This document shows, piece by piece, positions 24,416 through 33,445 of a stretch of DNA of 54,146 bases. This DNA comes from a virus, in the IMG/VR virus record IMGVR_UViG_3300032242_001353, positions 1 to 54,146 of that record; one strand, 5' to 3'. Positions within the stretch are counted from its first letter, which is position 1. Each line of letters opens with the position of its first letter. The position numbers were made by a program, and so were the translations under genes. A model generated the notes under the pieces. It ran no database searches. It saw nothing but the letters and a program-made list of their open reading frames with translations, and had not been told where the DNA came from.

Positions 24416-25116
24416 CTCGTACCTTCGAAATCCAACCAGTATGATTCTAATTTACCTTTGCCACCTAACATATGAAATGGCATTGTATGCATCAGTCCTC
24501 TGTTTGACATAACATAACGTAAACTTTCTGGACCACCAACTAAAGACCATGCAAAGTGAGATGTGCCAGTATCACCACCAATAAACCTTCTACAAGTTTT
24601 GATGTGCTGTAAGTTATCTAAGAAATTTGTACTTATCGTGTAATTACTATAGTCACCTGGTGGTAACATTTTCTCATCAGTAATACAGATCACTCTTTCC
24701 CATTCAGGATAATTGACAAAGTATTTTTCTATCTTTTCAAAGAAAACTTCTTTAGGCCAATTACGATATGTGTTATACGGTGCATCAAAGAGTGGAAACA
24801 TTACAACTTTATTTGTAACTTTTTCTTCGTTTGGTATAGAAACTAAATCACCACAGATTGCTCTAAAGTCCCACACATTAACTCTATTCCACGTTAATTC
24901 TTGCATACCAACATTCTCAGCAAAATAGTTTGTATTCTCTTTCATGTAAGAGAAGAATTGTTGGCAGTGTGGTGCTTCATTGATAGTTCCTGGTTGCATA
25001 AAGAATTTCAACTCAGGATGATTATTCCTTAGATATTGAATGATATTACATATACCAACAATATCACCAACACGAGCTGGACCACCAAAAGTACCAGGTT
25101 TAATGTTTAATATCAT
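24406..25116 (-). CDS. GT9-like glycosyltransferase
   Basis: 236 aa beginning MILNIKPGTFGGPARVGDIVG, the G-x-x-GD core of GT9 proteins. The C-terminal half contains RRFIGGDTGTSHFAWSLVGG, the donor-binding GDTG-x-x-H pattern of heptosyltransferases. It overlaps both neighbours by a few bases. Its acceptor is unknown. Confidence 0.65.
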   Translation of the reverse strand: MILNIKPGTFGGPARVGDIVGICNIIQYLRNNHPELKFFMQPGTINEAPHCQQFFSYMKENTNYFAENVGMQELTWNRVNVWDFRAICGDLVSIPNEEKVTNKVVMFPLFDAPYNTYRNWPKEVFFEKIEKYFVNYPEWERVICITDEKMLPPGDYSNYTISTNFLDNLQHIKTCRRFIGGDTGTSHFAWSLVGGPESLRYVMSNRGLMHTMPFHMLGGKGKLESYWLDFEGTRWN

Positions 25117-25850
25117 TCGAAATCTTTTGCGTGTATTAGTTTAGATTTTCTATTTGCGTAGAAGTGTTTTTTGAAAATTGAGTTGATGTCTTTACCATTA
25201 TCCCAATTAATATTCTCACCGTTTCTAAATTCAGGATTCCAATCTTCTGCTTTCCATATAATAAACTGTTCTTTATTTAATAGGTCGGCCAATACAGATA
25301 CACCAGTTAGATTGGTGATAAATGGTTTTGTAGATTCTTTGATGTAATAACAATTAGTCAATAGATCATTATTGTAATCAAGGAAATTAAATTTGTCATT
25401 CATGTGTGATAGTACACCAGTTGCTCTGCGTGAATCAATATCACCAACGTTCCAACGATCACCAGCATAAGACTTATCATCGATAGGTAAATCTAACTTT
25501 GGAAATTTAATTTCAAAATCATCATCTACTTCAAATTTAAAATTGTAAGTATCTTTTAGAAAATTCTCATAACGACAGGTTTCAATAGGCCTAATAACGC
25601 TATTCCTATCTTCTCTGGTCCATGAACTCAGTACAACAACATTGTTATTGTATAAGAAAATCTCATCATCAAAATTAACATCAGAGAATAACTCTTGATA
25701 CATTAAGAATTCTTTAATGCCTTTGAATTTCTTTAATTCTTTTCGAATGATAAAATCTAATTTACCATAACTCTTAACAAGGCCTGAGATTACAGGTAAT
25801 GCATTTAGGAAATCACCTAAGTTACCAGTTGAATTAAGATATACTCTCAT
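25113..25850 (-). CDS. GT9-like N-domain protein
   Basis: 245 aa. The start MRVYLNSTGNLGDFLNALPV again shows the G-x-x-GD-x-x-x-x-P signature. The remainder is less conserved, and the GDTG donor motif is not seen. It may be a divergent GT9 enzyme or a partner subunit of the two next to it. ATGA-type overlap with the following gene. Confidence 0.5.
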   Translation of the reverse strand: MRVYLNSTGNLGDFLNALPVISGLVKSYGKLDFIIRKELKKFKGIKEFLMYQELFSDVNFDDEIFLYNNNVVVLSSWTREDRNSVIRPIETCRYENFLKDTYNFKFEVDDDFEIKFPKLDLPIDDKSYAGDRWNVGDIDSRRATGVLSHMNDKFNFLDYNNDLLTNCYYIKESTKPFITNLTGVSVLADLLNKEQFIIWKAEDWNPEFRNGENINWDNGKDINSIFKKHFYANRKSKLIHAKDFE

Positions 25851-26634
25851 TATAATCCTTAAACGCTACAAACCAATCATCTTCTTTTACAGGATGCAAT
25901 TCAAACACTTCAGGTAAAGAAAGATATGACATCAATAGTAATGTTTGGTCATCATCAATCAAACCACTCTTTAACAAGTTGTTCAGGTTATGATTCATCA
26001 TTGAATAAAGATTATTCCAACCTGTTCTACCTGATACAATACATGGTCCAGTCATATACACAATATTGTTAGCAATGATATTGATTAGTGGTCGACCATC
26101 GTATTCACGTAGATTGAATAGATGAATCTTGTACTTATCAAAATTATATTGCCACCTAGTCTTACCGTTTAATGCATCAGCAGTTCTACAATAACCGAAA
26201 TCCATCCATGCAACCAATTCATTAGTTGCAAAACCATTCTCGATGGCCTGCATTGCAAAGGTAGATTTTAATGAATTGACCAAAACATAATCAGGATTCC
26301 AGTATTCTGGATTTGATCTTTGATTCTCACTGATCTTTGATTGATATTCTGGATTCTGTTGTACTTGAGAAATACGTTTTCTTAATTCATCATAATTATA
26401 CTTGAAATCAATTACAACTATTTCCGTTTTTCTGTCACCACGTAATTCTTTAACTCTACTTTCAAACTCAGGTGCAGTATAGACAACCATTTCATTTTCA
26501 AGTTTAGCCATGTGACTAAATCGTTCAAAGTAGGTGTCATTAGTTCTTTGTAGATAATGTGGCAAACCTTTATCAGGTGTCCATTCACCACGACCTATAT
26601 CAAAGAAGGCCGTTACAATTGTAATGTCATTCAT
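25834..26634 (-). CDS. HtrL/YibB-like glycosyltransferase-family protein
   Basis: 266 aa: ITIVTAFFDIGRGEW at the start, TYFERFSHMAKLENEMVVYT, and a later AWMDFGYCRTAD (D-x-G-x-x-R). This pattern fits the HtrL/YibB family linked to surface polysaccharide synthesis. It shares a start-stop overlap with the methyltransferase. Specificity unknown. Confidence 0.7.
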   Translation of the reverse strand: MNDITIVTAFFDIGRGEWTPDKGLPHYLQRTNDTYFERFSHMAKLENEMVVYTAPEFESRVKELRGDRKTEIVVIDFKYNYDELRKRISQVQQNPEYQSKISENQRSNPEYWNPDYVLVNSLKSTFAMQAIENGFATNELVAWMDFGYCRTADALNGKTRWQYNFDKYKIHLFNLREYDGRPLINIIANNIVYMTGPCIVSGRTGWNNLYSMMNHNLNNLLKSGLIDDDQTLLLMSYLSLPEVFELHPVKEDDWFVAFKDYNESIS

Positions 26635-27290
26635 TTCTTTTTCGCCACTATAGTTAAGATGTTAGGCCACATATCAACTGGTTTTCTAATTTCATCTTCT
26701 TCATTACCAACGTGTAGTATTTCATAATTTGCTTCAGTTAGTAAGCCAACTAAACCATGCATGTCAAAGTAATGGAAGTGTTCGTTGTCTTTCTTATGCT
26801 TCCATTTACTAAACCATTCTGGTCCTAGAAACTCATGGAACCAAGGCACAGATATAACCACATTCTTTGTTCTTAGGCCTTTTAAGAATGTAACCAAATC
26901 TTCATCTTCAATATGTTCAATTGAATCAAAGAATGTTATTACATCAACTTCAACTTCATTAATATCGTTGATACGTTGAACGCCTTTTGGTGCAGGGTAA
27001 TCTGATACATCATATGCATATGTCTTACATCTCATGTCACGGCAGTAATTTATAAATGCACCGTTACCATAACCAAAGTCACAAACAGAATTAAATTCTC
27101 TGACATGATTCTTCACTACATTCCAACGAATCCTCGACATTGCATCAGATGGTATTCTGTTATAGTAATTACTATACTCAATAGAGTACGTTGGACCAGG
27201 TCCAGTTCGTTCAACTTGATGCCAGTGACCAGGTCTTAATTGTTTAAAGTTATCAATCATAATAGTTTTTATATCCATGGACGATTTCAT
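26631..27290 (-). CDS. SAM-dependent methyltransferase
   Basis: 219 aa class I methyltransferase: FNSVCDFGYGNGAFINYC is motif I (glycine-rich SAM loop) and DVITFFDSIEHIED the post-strand-4 region. The C-terminal HFHYFDMHGLVGLL is typical of small-molecule or sugar methyltransferases of the Methyltransf_23 type. AAAGG five bases before ATG 27290 supports the start. It probably methylates a sugar made by this operon. Confidence 0.8.
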   Translation of the reverse strand: MKSSMDIKTIMIDNFKQLRPGHWHQVERTGPGPTYSIEYSNYYNRIPSDAMSRIRWNVVKNHVREFNSVCDFGYGNGAFINYCRDMRCKTYAYDVSDYPAPKGVQRINDINEVEVDVITFFDSIEHIEDEDLVTFLKGLRTKNVVISVPWFHEFLGPEWFSKWKHKKDNEHFHYFDMHGLVGLLTEANYEILHVGNEEDEIRKPVDMWPNILTIVAKKK

Positions 27291-27975
27291 ATTGACCTTT
27301 CAATGTATCTAAATCAAATGTCTTAGATACAGGAAAGATGTTGTACATTTTTTTATTGCCAGTATATGGTTTACCAGATAAAAAGAAGAAATATGTAGTA
27401 AAGCAGTCCAGCCAACCTAACGTAGGATACAGGTTATCCTGTATATTGTCTAGATTATTTTCAAAGAAATGATAAACTTTACCAAAATTTTGTAACACAG
27501 TTTCCACTTTAAATATACTACCACCACCACTACCATAAGAACGTGTCTTTGGTAGTGTGCCACAAAACTGTTCGCAGAAATTGATTAGTGGTTCTGGTAT
27601 AAGATTACCATCTACAATATCATGTCCTGCAATTTCCCAATCATCTTGCAATGTAACTTTATCAATTAGTACCACATCATCTTCAACCATCATAATATGT
27701 GTCGAGTTACATTTGAGGCAAGCAATATAGAACCTTTTCAACCACTCCAGAACTTTCTCTTTTCTGTATCCGTATGGTTGAACGGGATAACCTAAGTTAT
27801 CATTGCAATATAAAAAATCACAATTATATTTCTTGGCCAAATCGGTGTGGTCAACACCACCATCACCAATCAACATATAATAAGAATCAGGATAGAATTG
27901 CCTAATAGTCTGTAAGGAGAATTCTGTTGCTCTTTTATTATTATATACTGTACTGAAGAATGAAAGGGAGGTCAA
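27253..27975 (-). CDS. GT-A type glycosyltransferase-like protein
   Basis: 240 aa. The N-terminal SLSFFSTVYNNKRATEFSLQ plus IGDGGVDHTDL and the later HIMMVEDDVVLID (acidic metal/nucleotide motif) fit a GT2-like Rossmann fold. A Trp/Tyr/Phe-rich C-terminus could bind acceptor sugar. It overlaps the following methyltransferase start by 38 bases, strong evidence of coupling. Confidence 0.65.
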   Translation of the reverse strand: MTSLSFFSTVYNNKRATEFSLQTIRQFYPDSYYMLIGDGGVDHTDLAKKYNCDFLYCNDNLGYPVQPYGYRKEKVLEWLKRFYIACLKCNSTHIMMVEDDVVLIDKVTLQDDWEIAGHDIVDGNLIPEPLINFCEQFCGTLPKTRSYGSGGGSIFKVETVLQNFGKVYHFFENNLDNIQDNLYPTLGWLDCFTTYFFFLSGKPYTGNKKMYNIFPVSKTFDLDTLKGQYEIVHGYKNYYD

Positions 27976-28538
27976 TTTTTTCTCACAATGAACATGATAT
28001 TATCAGGGAAACCAGCAATCTCTCTGGTGTCAACAATTTCATAAGTGCAATCTTCTGGTACTAAAGTTTTGAAATCTTCGGTTGATGCATAGTCTTGAAT
28101 ATCTTCAATCACCAACACACCACCAGAATTTAATTTGTTTGCATATAATCGTAAACACTCCATCTGACTTTCTTTTGTGTGTTCACCATCATCAATAATA
28201 ATATCAAATTTACCTAAGAAGTTTGCAAAGTTTTCACTGAGTGCATTTTGTATATACACCATAACATCATTTAAATCTTTGGTATTATATAATGAACCAA
28301 AGTCAATGACATCTACACCAACAATTTTGGCCTTGCTGAAGTATTCTCTCCAAAGAATAAGACTACCACCACGGAATATACCAATCTCTAACAATCTAAT
28401 ATCTTTATCTTGGTACTTTGCAAATTCTTTATCATAGAATGTACTGCAATACTTATGTACTTCTTTGTCGGTGCCATTTGTGTGATTTGTTCTATTATCA
28501 AGGCCTTTTTCTTCAATAATTTCAACTAATGTTTTCAT
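27972..28538 (-). CDS. SAM-dependent methyltransferase (Methyltransf_24-like)
   Basis: 188 aa: DIRLLEIGIFRGGSLILWRE is motif I with the E-x-G-x-x-x-G loop, followed by AKIVGVDVIDF and FDIIIDDGEHTKE. The DDGEH block is characteristic of the macrocin O-methyltransferase/cephalosporin-hydroxylase-like group. It probably O-methylates a sugar or glycan end. ATGA overlaps with both neighbours. Confidence 0.75.
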   Translation of the reverse strand: MKTLVEIIEEKGLDNRTNHTNGTDKEVHKYCSTFYDKEFAKYQDKDIRLLEIGIFRGGSLILWREYFSKAKIVGVDVIDFGSLYNTKDLNDVMVYIQNALSENFANFLGKFDIIIDDGEHTKESQMECLRLYANKLNSGGVLVIEDIQDYASTEDFKTLVPEDCTYEIVDTREIAGFPDNIMFIVRKN

Positions 28539-29419
28539 GCACCCACCTTATATGTAAAAAATTGCGATTCATCTTCTTGTTCATATTTTTCCATAACATT
28601 TTTCTTCCATTCTGGTACACGATCATATTGATGTACAATAACAAAAGGTGTTTCTTTTTTATAATTGTAACTATCTCGACCTGTTAATACTAAACCGTCT
28701 TTGAAAATGGGTTCAGCATCCAATAGATGTGGCCTGAATTGTTCCATTTTTGATGGGTCAGCAGTAGTACCAGCTTGACATGCCCAAGCATCAGATTGAT
28801 CGGCAAACATCGTGATGTCTTTATATGGTTGAGTATTCAATAGAACATTATATACTGCTTGGTCAACGATAGGAATAGGCCTATTGATTGAATTAAAGAA
28901 TATGTTGAACATCAAGTCTTTAACATACTCTGTGTAACCACCGATGGTTCCTACGTTGTATATCTCATTCTTTTTAAATTGTTCATGTACATACGGACCA
29001 TAGGCCTGCATCAAGTTTTCATTGCCCCATGGTTCATCTTCATACTTCATACTTTCTGAACCAGCAACTAGTTTAAGTTGAGTTAAATTTTCTCCTAACC
29101 ATGTAAATGGATCACGTTGAAAGTAAACATCTTTCACATCAGTGGTAACAACAAATTTATAATCTTGCCACGTATCTTTAAGATAATTATAGATAGCCAA
29201 GAAACGACCTACATGAATAGGTACGTTTGGAATTTGTGGCATATCAATTAAGAGGAAGTCTTTTGCTACCAGTTTTTGTCTTGTTTCTTGTGATATGTTA
29301 CCAACAATTAATACTCTATCTGTATATACATCACAAACTTTATCAATTGATTCTACCCAAGGTTTTAGTTGATTGTAATTGTAACCAGTTGCTGCACCTA
29401 TAATTAGATTTCTTTCCAT
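28535..29419 (-). CDS. Putative glycosyltransferase, GT-A like
   Basis: 294 aa. The central FVVTTDVKDVYFQRDPFTWL resembles the DxD-type site of nucleotide-diphospho-sugar transferases, followed by AGSESMKYEDEPWGN and NVGTIGGYTEYV. This layout recalls capsular polysaccharide or DUF616-like transferases. It overlaps the preceding GT2 gene by 16 bases. Donor and acceptor unknown. Confidence 0.6.
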   Translation of the reverse strand: MERNLIIGAATGYNYNQLKPWVESIDKVCDVYTDRVLIVGNISQETRQKLVAKDFLLIDMPQIPNVPIHVGRFLAIYNYLKDTWQDYKFVVTTDVKDVYFQRDPFTWLGENLTQLKLVAGSESMKYEDEPWGNENLMQAYGPYVHEQFKKNEIYNVGTIGGYTEYVKDLMFNIFFNSINRPIPIVDQAVYNVLLNTQPYKDITMFADQSDAWACQAGTTADPSKMEQFRPHLLDAEPIFKDGLVLTGRDSYNYKKETPFVIVHQYDRVPEWKKNVMEKYEQEDESQFFTYKVGA

Positions 29420-30114
29420 GGCAATTTCCCTTCATATTGTTCCATCATCTTTTTGTTACCTTCATCAAAAAATTCTTTAGTCACAGAACCTGGATTACCA
29501 TCTAATCTATAGTTTACTGTATAAAGTTTTGTACATTCCCACTTCTTAAAGTGTGTAGATATGGTTTGTAAGAATACTCTATCTTGACCCCAACCACCAT
29601 GCCATACAGAAGCCAATCGAATCAAAACTTCTCTACGTATGCAGTAAGAATTTGTATCGATATGATTTACTTTTGTCCATGCCAACCATTGACCTAGACT
29701 TTCACAATCATCGTTGCAGATATAGTTACCATCTTTATCTACAATTTTTCTTAGTGAATAAGACCAATCAAGATTCTTCTGTTTGATTTTGACCACACAT
29801 TCACCAACGTGTTCTTTATCAAACCAACAATCTTGGTCTAAGAATAAAACATATTCTTCATTGACCAGATGTGAGAAAGCTGCATAGACACGATGGCCAT
29901 AAAAACCATTTGCACCTACGTTGTCTGGTAAATAACAAACTCTAAAGTTAGGATTTCCCAAGTATTCATCTGCAATAGTTTTGACTTTGCCTTTGAATTG
30001 TTCACCATCACATACCAAATATAACTTGGTGGGATATGTTTGATTTAAAACACTTTCGATTGCAGTACGTACTTCAGGTTCACCTGTTGTAGGTAATATA
30101 ACAACAGCACTCAT
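29404..30114 (-). CDS. Family 2 glycosyltransferase
   Basis: 236 aa. AVVILPTTGEPEVRTAIESV is the GT2 opening strand; YLVCDGEQFKG and EYVLFLDQDCWFDKEH give the DxD-like metal site. It is a compact GT2 without membrane segments, so cytosolic. It lies in the middle of the sugar operon, immediately after the HAD phosphatase gene. Confidence 0.8.
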   Translation of the reverse strand: MSAVVILPTTGEPEVRTAIESVLNQTYPTKLYLVCDGEQFKGKVKTIADEYLGNPNFRVCYLPDNVGANGFYGHRVYAAFSHLVNEEYVLFLDQDCWFDKEHVGECVVKIKQKNLDWSYSLRKIVDKDGNYICNDDCESLGQWLAWTKVNHIDTNSYCIRREVLIRLASVWHGGWGQDRVFLQTISTHFKKWECTKLYTVNYRLDGNPGSVTKEFFDEGNKKMMEQYEGKLPWKEI

Positions 30115-30455
30115 AATATATCTCCTAGTCCTTTATTTCTTTCCAAATTAATTGCTATAGCTGTTTGTAATCCACTAGGTTTGCTATCATTAATAACAAT
30201 ACGTTCACCCAATGGCATATTAAACATTATATGGTCAAATGTTATTTCGTTTTCTTGTAGAAATTTAATTGTTGATTTGTCGTATTCAGATGGACGACCC
30301 GTGACAAGTACAACACAATCACCTTCAGGTATCTTTGCCCAGAATTCTTTAACACCAGGTAATAGTTTTTCAATTCCTGTTTTGTATCCGTTATGTTCTA
30401 GTACAGTTCCATCCAGATCAATAAACCAAGTATGACCAAGTTCACTTAAATTCAT
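30111..30455 (-). CDS. HAD-superfamily phosphatase
   Basis: 114 aa: TWFIDLDGTVLEHNG is HAD motif I (DxDGT), VVLVTGRPSEYDK motif II, and GERIVINDSKPSG motif III/IV. No cap domain. It could dephosphorylate a sugar phosphate such as the GmhB step of ADP-heptose synthesis, but GmhB is larger and has zinc Cys not seen here. It overlaps the nucleotidyltransferase-kinase fusion by four bases. Confidence 0.8.
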   Translation of the reverse strand: MNLSELGHTWFIDLDGTVLEHNGYKTGIEKLLPGVKEFWAKIPEGDCVVLVTGRPSEYDKSTIKFLQENEITFDHIMFNMPLGERIVINDSKPSGLQTAIAINLERNKGLGDIL

Positions 30456-32002
30456 AGTTTTTTAATTCCTTCTTCTAACCAATATAGGCCATAGTAGAAT
30501 GAACCGATAATACTGTCTATATCATCTTTCACATAACCACTTAGTGCCAACCAAATGAGTCCATGTATCACCTCAATCTTGCCTTTGTCTGCACCAAAGT
30601 AATCATTGAAGATTAATTCGGCACATTCGGTGAACTTTGGTTTCTCCATTAATATTTCAACTGTTTCATCATCAACGTGCAATTTAAATTTTCTACGATT
30701 GAAGGCATCATAACCACCTACCGCAGAATAATACAACTTTGCAAAATCATACATCTTATCACCATAGATACCAGGTGTTGAAAAGTATCCACGAGGGTCA
30801 ATATACCATGTTCTTAGATTATTGTCAACCAGTGTATTACTGAAAGTTGGATCACCATGAATTGGATGGAATGTTTTAGGTATCAAATGTTCGTGTACAA
30901 TAGATGCCAGTAAATCTTTATCTAACAAAATGTTTTTACATTTTCTACCATTTACAGTAATAGAATCTTTATCATAATTAGGAATTAATTTACTAACACT
31001 TTCAACTCTATTGATTGTTTTATAAAGATAAACATCTGATGTTTCATGTACAACAGAAGGCTTTGTTCCTTTGTCATGCAATGCACTTAATGAATCGATG
31101 TAATCACACATGACAGCACGACGCTCACGATCAGATAGATCATCCATTTGATATGCGTGTCTGCCATTAATCTTTTGTAATGTGTATGGTGTTGTAGATA
31201 ACACTTCAGGTATACGTCTGAAACCTAAGTTCTTAGCAGTCTTATACCACTCTTGTTCTTTGTCAATTAGATGTTCGTAATTAGGATCGATGGCCTTTTT
31301 AGTTACAACCTCATCACCAATAACAACTTCATTGAAGAACCTACTAAACCCTGCTTGATCGTTTTGTAATTCAATTGTATCAAAGTCACCAAGTTCTTCC
31401 ATGTCATTGAATTGCAGTGTATCATATTGTGTGACATTATTACAGAACCACTTAACAAATTCTGCATTGTCTGGAGGTATTGGAAAATGTGAGTTCTTAT
31501 AGAAGTGAAATATACCAGGAACACCTGTTTTATTTGAGGGTTTATTTTGTAATCTGAAGTTATCATTAACCGACCATCTACAAGTAAATGCAGATGTGAT
31601 ATAAACAATCGGTAACATATTCTGTGGTAATTGAACAGGCCAACTGTAAGGTACTAATTCGGGTATATCAAGTGGTTTGGTCAACAACAAATCACTCCAC
31701 ATTAAAATGACTTGTGCATTTTCTGGAATGTTTTCTAAGACTTCAGAAATACCTGATGAGGTACCTTTGCCTTGTGCTTTATAGAGTGTGTATTCAACAC
31801 CTGGATCATTAGTGTTTAGATAAGCATCTAACTGTTCATAACCATAATCACCAATGATATGAAAATGTGCATTGGTAAATTTATCAAACAAATGATATAA
31901 TATTGGTTTACCTTTGACTGAAACTAAACACTTTGGTTTGTTCCATGTGAAGTGTCTCAACCTACTACCACGGCCACCGGCCTGTACAATAACATGAATC
32001 AT
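30452..32002 (-). CDS. Sugar-phosphate nucleotidyltransferase fused to aminoglycoside/choline-kinase-like domain
   Basis: 516 aa. The N-terminal half starts IVQAGGRGSRLRHFTWNKPK, the GxGxRL...K signature of NDP-sugar pyrophosphorylases. The C-terminal half has FHPIHGDPTFSNTLVDNN (HGDxxxxN catalytic loop) and TWYIDPRGYF (D-x-x-G metal site) of the APH/choline-kinase family. A kinase making a sugar phosphate and a transferase activating it in one chain is comparable to LicC/LicA-type logic. Substrate unknown. Confidence 0.8.
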   Translation of the reverse strand: MIHVIVQAGGRGSRLRHFTWNKPKCLVSVKGKPILYHLFDKFTNAHFHIIGDYGYEQLDAYLNTNDPGVEYTLYKAQGKGTSSGISEVLENIPENAQVILMWSDLLLTKPLDIPELVPYSWPVQLPQNMLPIVYITSAFTCRWSVNDNFRLQNKPSNKTGVPGIFHFYKNSHFPIPPDNAEFVKWFCNNVTQYDTLQFNDMEELGDFDTIELQNDQAGFSRFFNEVVIGDEVVTKKAIDPNYEHLIDKEQEWYKTAKNLGFRRIPEVLSTTPYTLQKINGRHAYQMDDLSDRERRAVMCDYIDSLSALHDKGTKPSVVHETSDVYLYKTINRVESVSKLIPNYDKDSITVNGRKCKNILLDKDLLASIVHEHLIPKTFHPIHGDPTFSNTLVDNNLRTWYIDPRGYFSTPGIYGDKMYDFAKLYYSAVGGYDAFNRRKFKLHVDDETVEILMEKPKFTECAELIFNDYFGADKGKIEVIHGLIWLALSGYVKDDIDSIIGSFYYGLYWLEEGIKKL

Positions 32003-32703
32003 AATATACCCGCTTTAACCATTTCCTCTCTAATCACATCAGAACTATTTGTGTAAAGTCCATCACCACAATAGTCTGTCCAATTTCTTGTTGTCAATCT
32101 ATGTATGTGTTGTGTTCCTTCATTCAACACAGGTTCAACAAGATACTTTCTCAACAAAATTTCAATTGGGTCTGGACCTTCTGGTAATGGGAAATGATTT
32201 GCAATTCTTTTTGGTCTGAATGCCATGATGCAAGCATTTGCTTCACGATCTTGACCAGGATATACGGCAACCTCGGCACTGACAGCAACAGGACCAATGC
32301 AAAGGCCATAATCTTCATTGACAACTTCTTTTAGTGTTGCACCAGTGGTAAAGAAATGATCTTCACATAAACATAAAACTATATCGTCAACATCTTTAAA
32401 GGTATCGTGTATCAGATTGAAACTCTCGGCAAAAAACATTCCATTGTGTGGATGTCCTGCACCTGAAGTTCCATGAATGTGTGGACTATCATGTACGTCT
32501 GTTCTACTAGCAGTCCACTTTGTTTGATGATTGGTGTTTTTTATCCAATCATATAAAGGTTCTTGGTTGGCATACTCAGCCACTGGATTATGTTTGTAGA
32601 AAGTAAAACAATGAAACTCAGCATCTGGTATAAAATGTTTCACACTTAATGCAGTCAAATTCACCATCTTATTACGAAAATAATTACGAAATGCAACAAT
32701 CAT
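31999..32703 (-). CDS. Hypothetical protein in sugar operon, 234 aa
   Basis: It begins MIVAFRNYFRNKMVNLTALS and contains HIHGTSGAGHPHNGMFFAES and DDIVLCLCEDHFFTTG, the latter like a GT-A acidic strand. It could be a divergent glycosyltransferase; no family is confident. First gene of the sugar operon in transcription order, after the small 93-aa ORF. Confidence 0.55.
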   Translation of the reverse strand: MIVAFRNYFRNKMVNLTALSVKHFIPDAEFHCFTFYKHNPVAEYANQEPLYDWIKNTNHQTKWTASRTDVHDSPHIHGTSGAGHPHNGMFFAESFNLIHDTFKDVDDIVLCLCEDHFFTTGATLKEVVNEDYGLCIGPVAVSAEVAVYPGQDREANACIMAFRPKRIANHFPLPEGPDPIEILLRKYLVEPVLNEGTQHIHRLTTRNWTDYCGDGLYTNSSDVIREEMVKAGIL

Positions 32704-32729
32704 TTTAAGTCCTTTTCACTTTTGAACAT

Positions 32730-33011
32730 TTAACCTCTTGTTAGTTTTATTATTCTTTCTATCTGCTTCTCAATAACTGGCTTACGGTTTGGCCAGTATA
32801 TGTATTCTTTGTCTCCCGTAGAGTGTAGTTTCTGCAAGAAAGGTATAATTAGTTTTTCAACTTCATCTAACCTTGTCTTATAATCGTCAGCAGTTTCGGC
32901 TGTCTTGTTGATTATAGAATTATATTCTTCTTCAGATACGGCAGAGAAACCAAAATCATCTTCGACATTTTGGTATTCTTTGAATAGTTTGTCAAAATCA
33001 GTGAGTGGCAT
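32730..33011 (-). CDS. Hypothetical acidic protein, 93 aa
   Basis: MPLTDFDKLFKEYQNVEDDFGF begins a mostly helical protein; the C-terminal IEKQIERIIKLTRG is amphipathic. Similar small proteins are known in aquatic T4-like phages but without function. Its promoter (33038-33066) lies 27 bases upstream, so it is the first gene of that early transcript. Confidence 0.65.
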   Translation of the reverse strand: MPLTDFDKLFKEYQNVEDDFGFSAVSEEEYNSIINKTAETADDYKTRLDEVEKLIIPFLQKLHSTGDKEYIYWPNRKPVIEKQIERIIKLTRG

Positions 33012-33444
33012 TTATCTCTTTCTTAATATCATTAAACATTATATACAATTCTATTAAAGATGTCAAGTACAAATAGTTACCTTTAAAGAATTTTGTTACA
33101 GTATTCTTTTCAAATTGCCTATTTCTTCTTGTATCTGCTTCTTTTGCGGCAAGTATTCTTCTATTTGAATCTTGTTCGGCATTATCGATAACTCTTACCG
33201 CTGTTACTATTACATTACTACCAACATGTAATGCCGTTTTTATATAATCTTTATATCTTTGTGTGGTTGCAATTTGATTAGAAAAGGCAACAGGTATAGA
33301 AAGTCTTTTCAGAGAAGCAAGTCTTGCCATTTCTTTTACTCTAACTTTATTATGTTTTGTTGCCCAATCATTAACTAGGTTTAAGGCCTTTTCTATTGCC
33401 TTATCTCCTAAAAAGATTGAATCTTGAATATCGTCTAGTGTCAT
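32998..33444 (-). CDS. Hypothetical helical protein, 148 aa
   Basis: The start at 33444 (MTLDDIQDSIFLGDKAIEKA) is chosen because it follows the upstream stop at once; a longer frame would lie inside that gene. The protein is Lys/Arg/Ala-rich and helical (RILAAKEADTRRNRQFEKN). No family recognised. Its 3' part contains the sigma-70 promoter for the sugar operon. Confidence 0.6.
   Translation of the reverse strand: MTLDDIQDSIFLGDKAIEKALNLVNDWATKHNKVRVKEMARLASLKRLSIPVAFSNQIATTQRYKDYIKTALHVGSNVIVTAVRVIDNAEQDSNRRILAAKEADTRRNRQFEKNTVTKFFKGNYLYLTSLIELYIMFNDIKKEINATH
33038..33066 (-). promoter_or_regulatory. Consensus sigma-70 promoter for sugar operon
   Basis: Minus strand: TTGACA (33061-33066), 17-bp spacer, TATAAT (33038-33043), both hexamers perfect. 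It sits within the 3' end of the 148-aa ORF and faces the glycosyltransferase block. Confidence 0.85.
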
Positions 33445-33445
33445 T

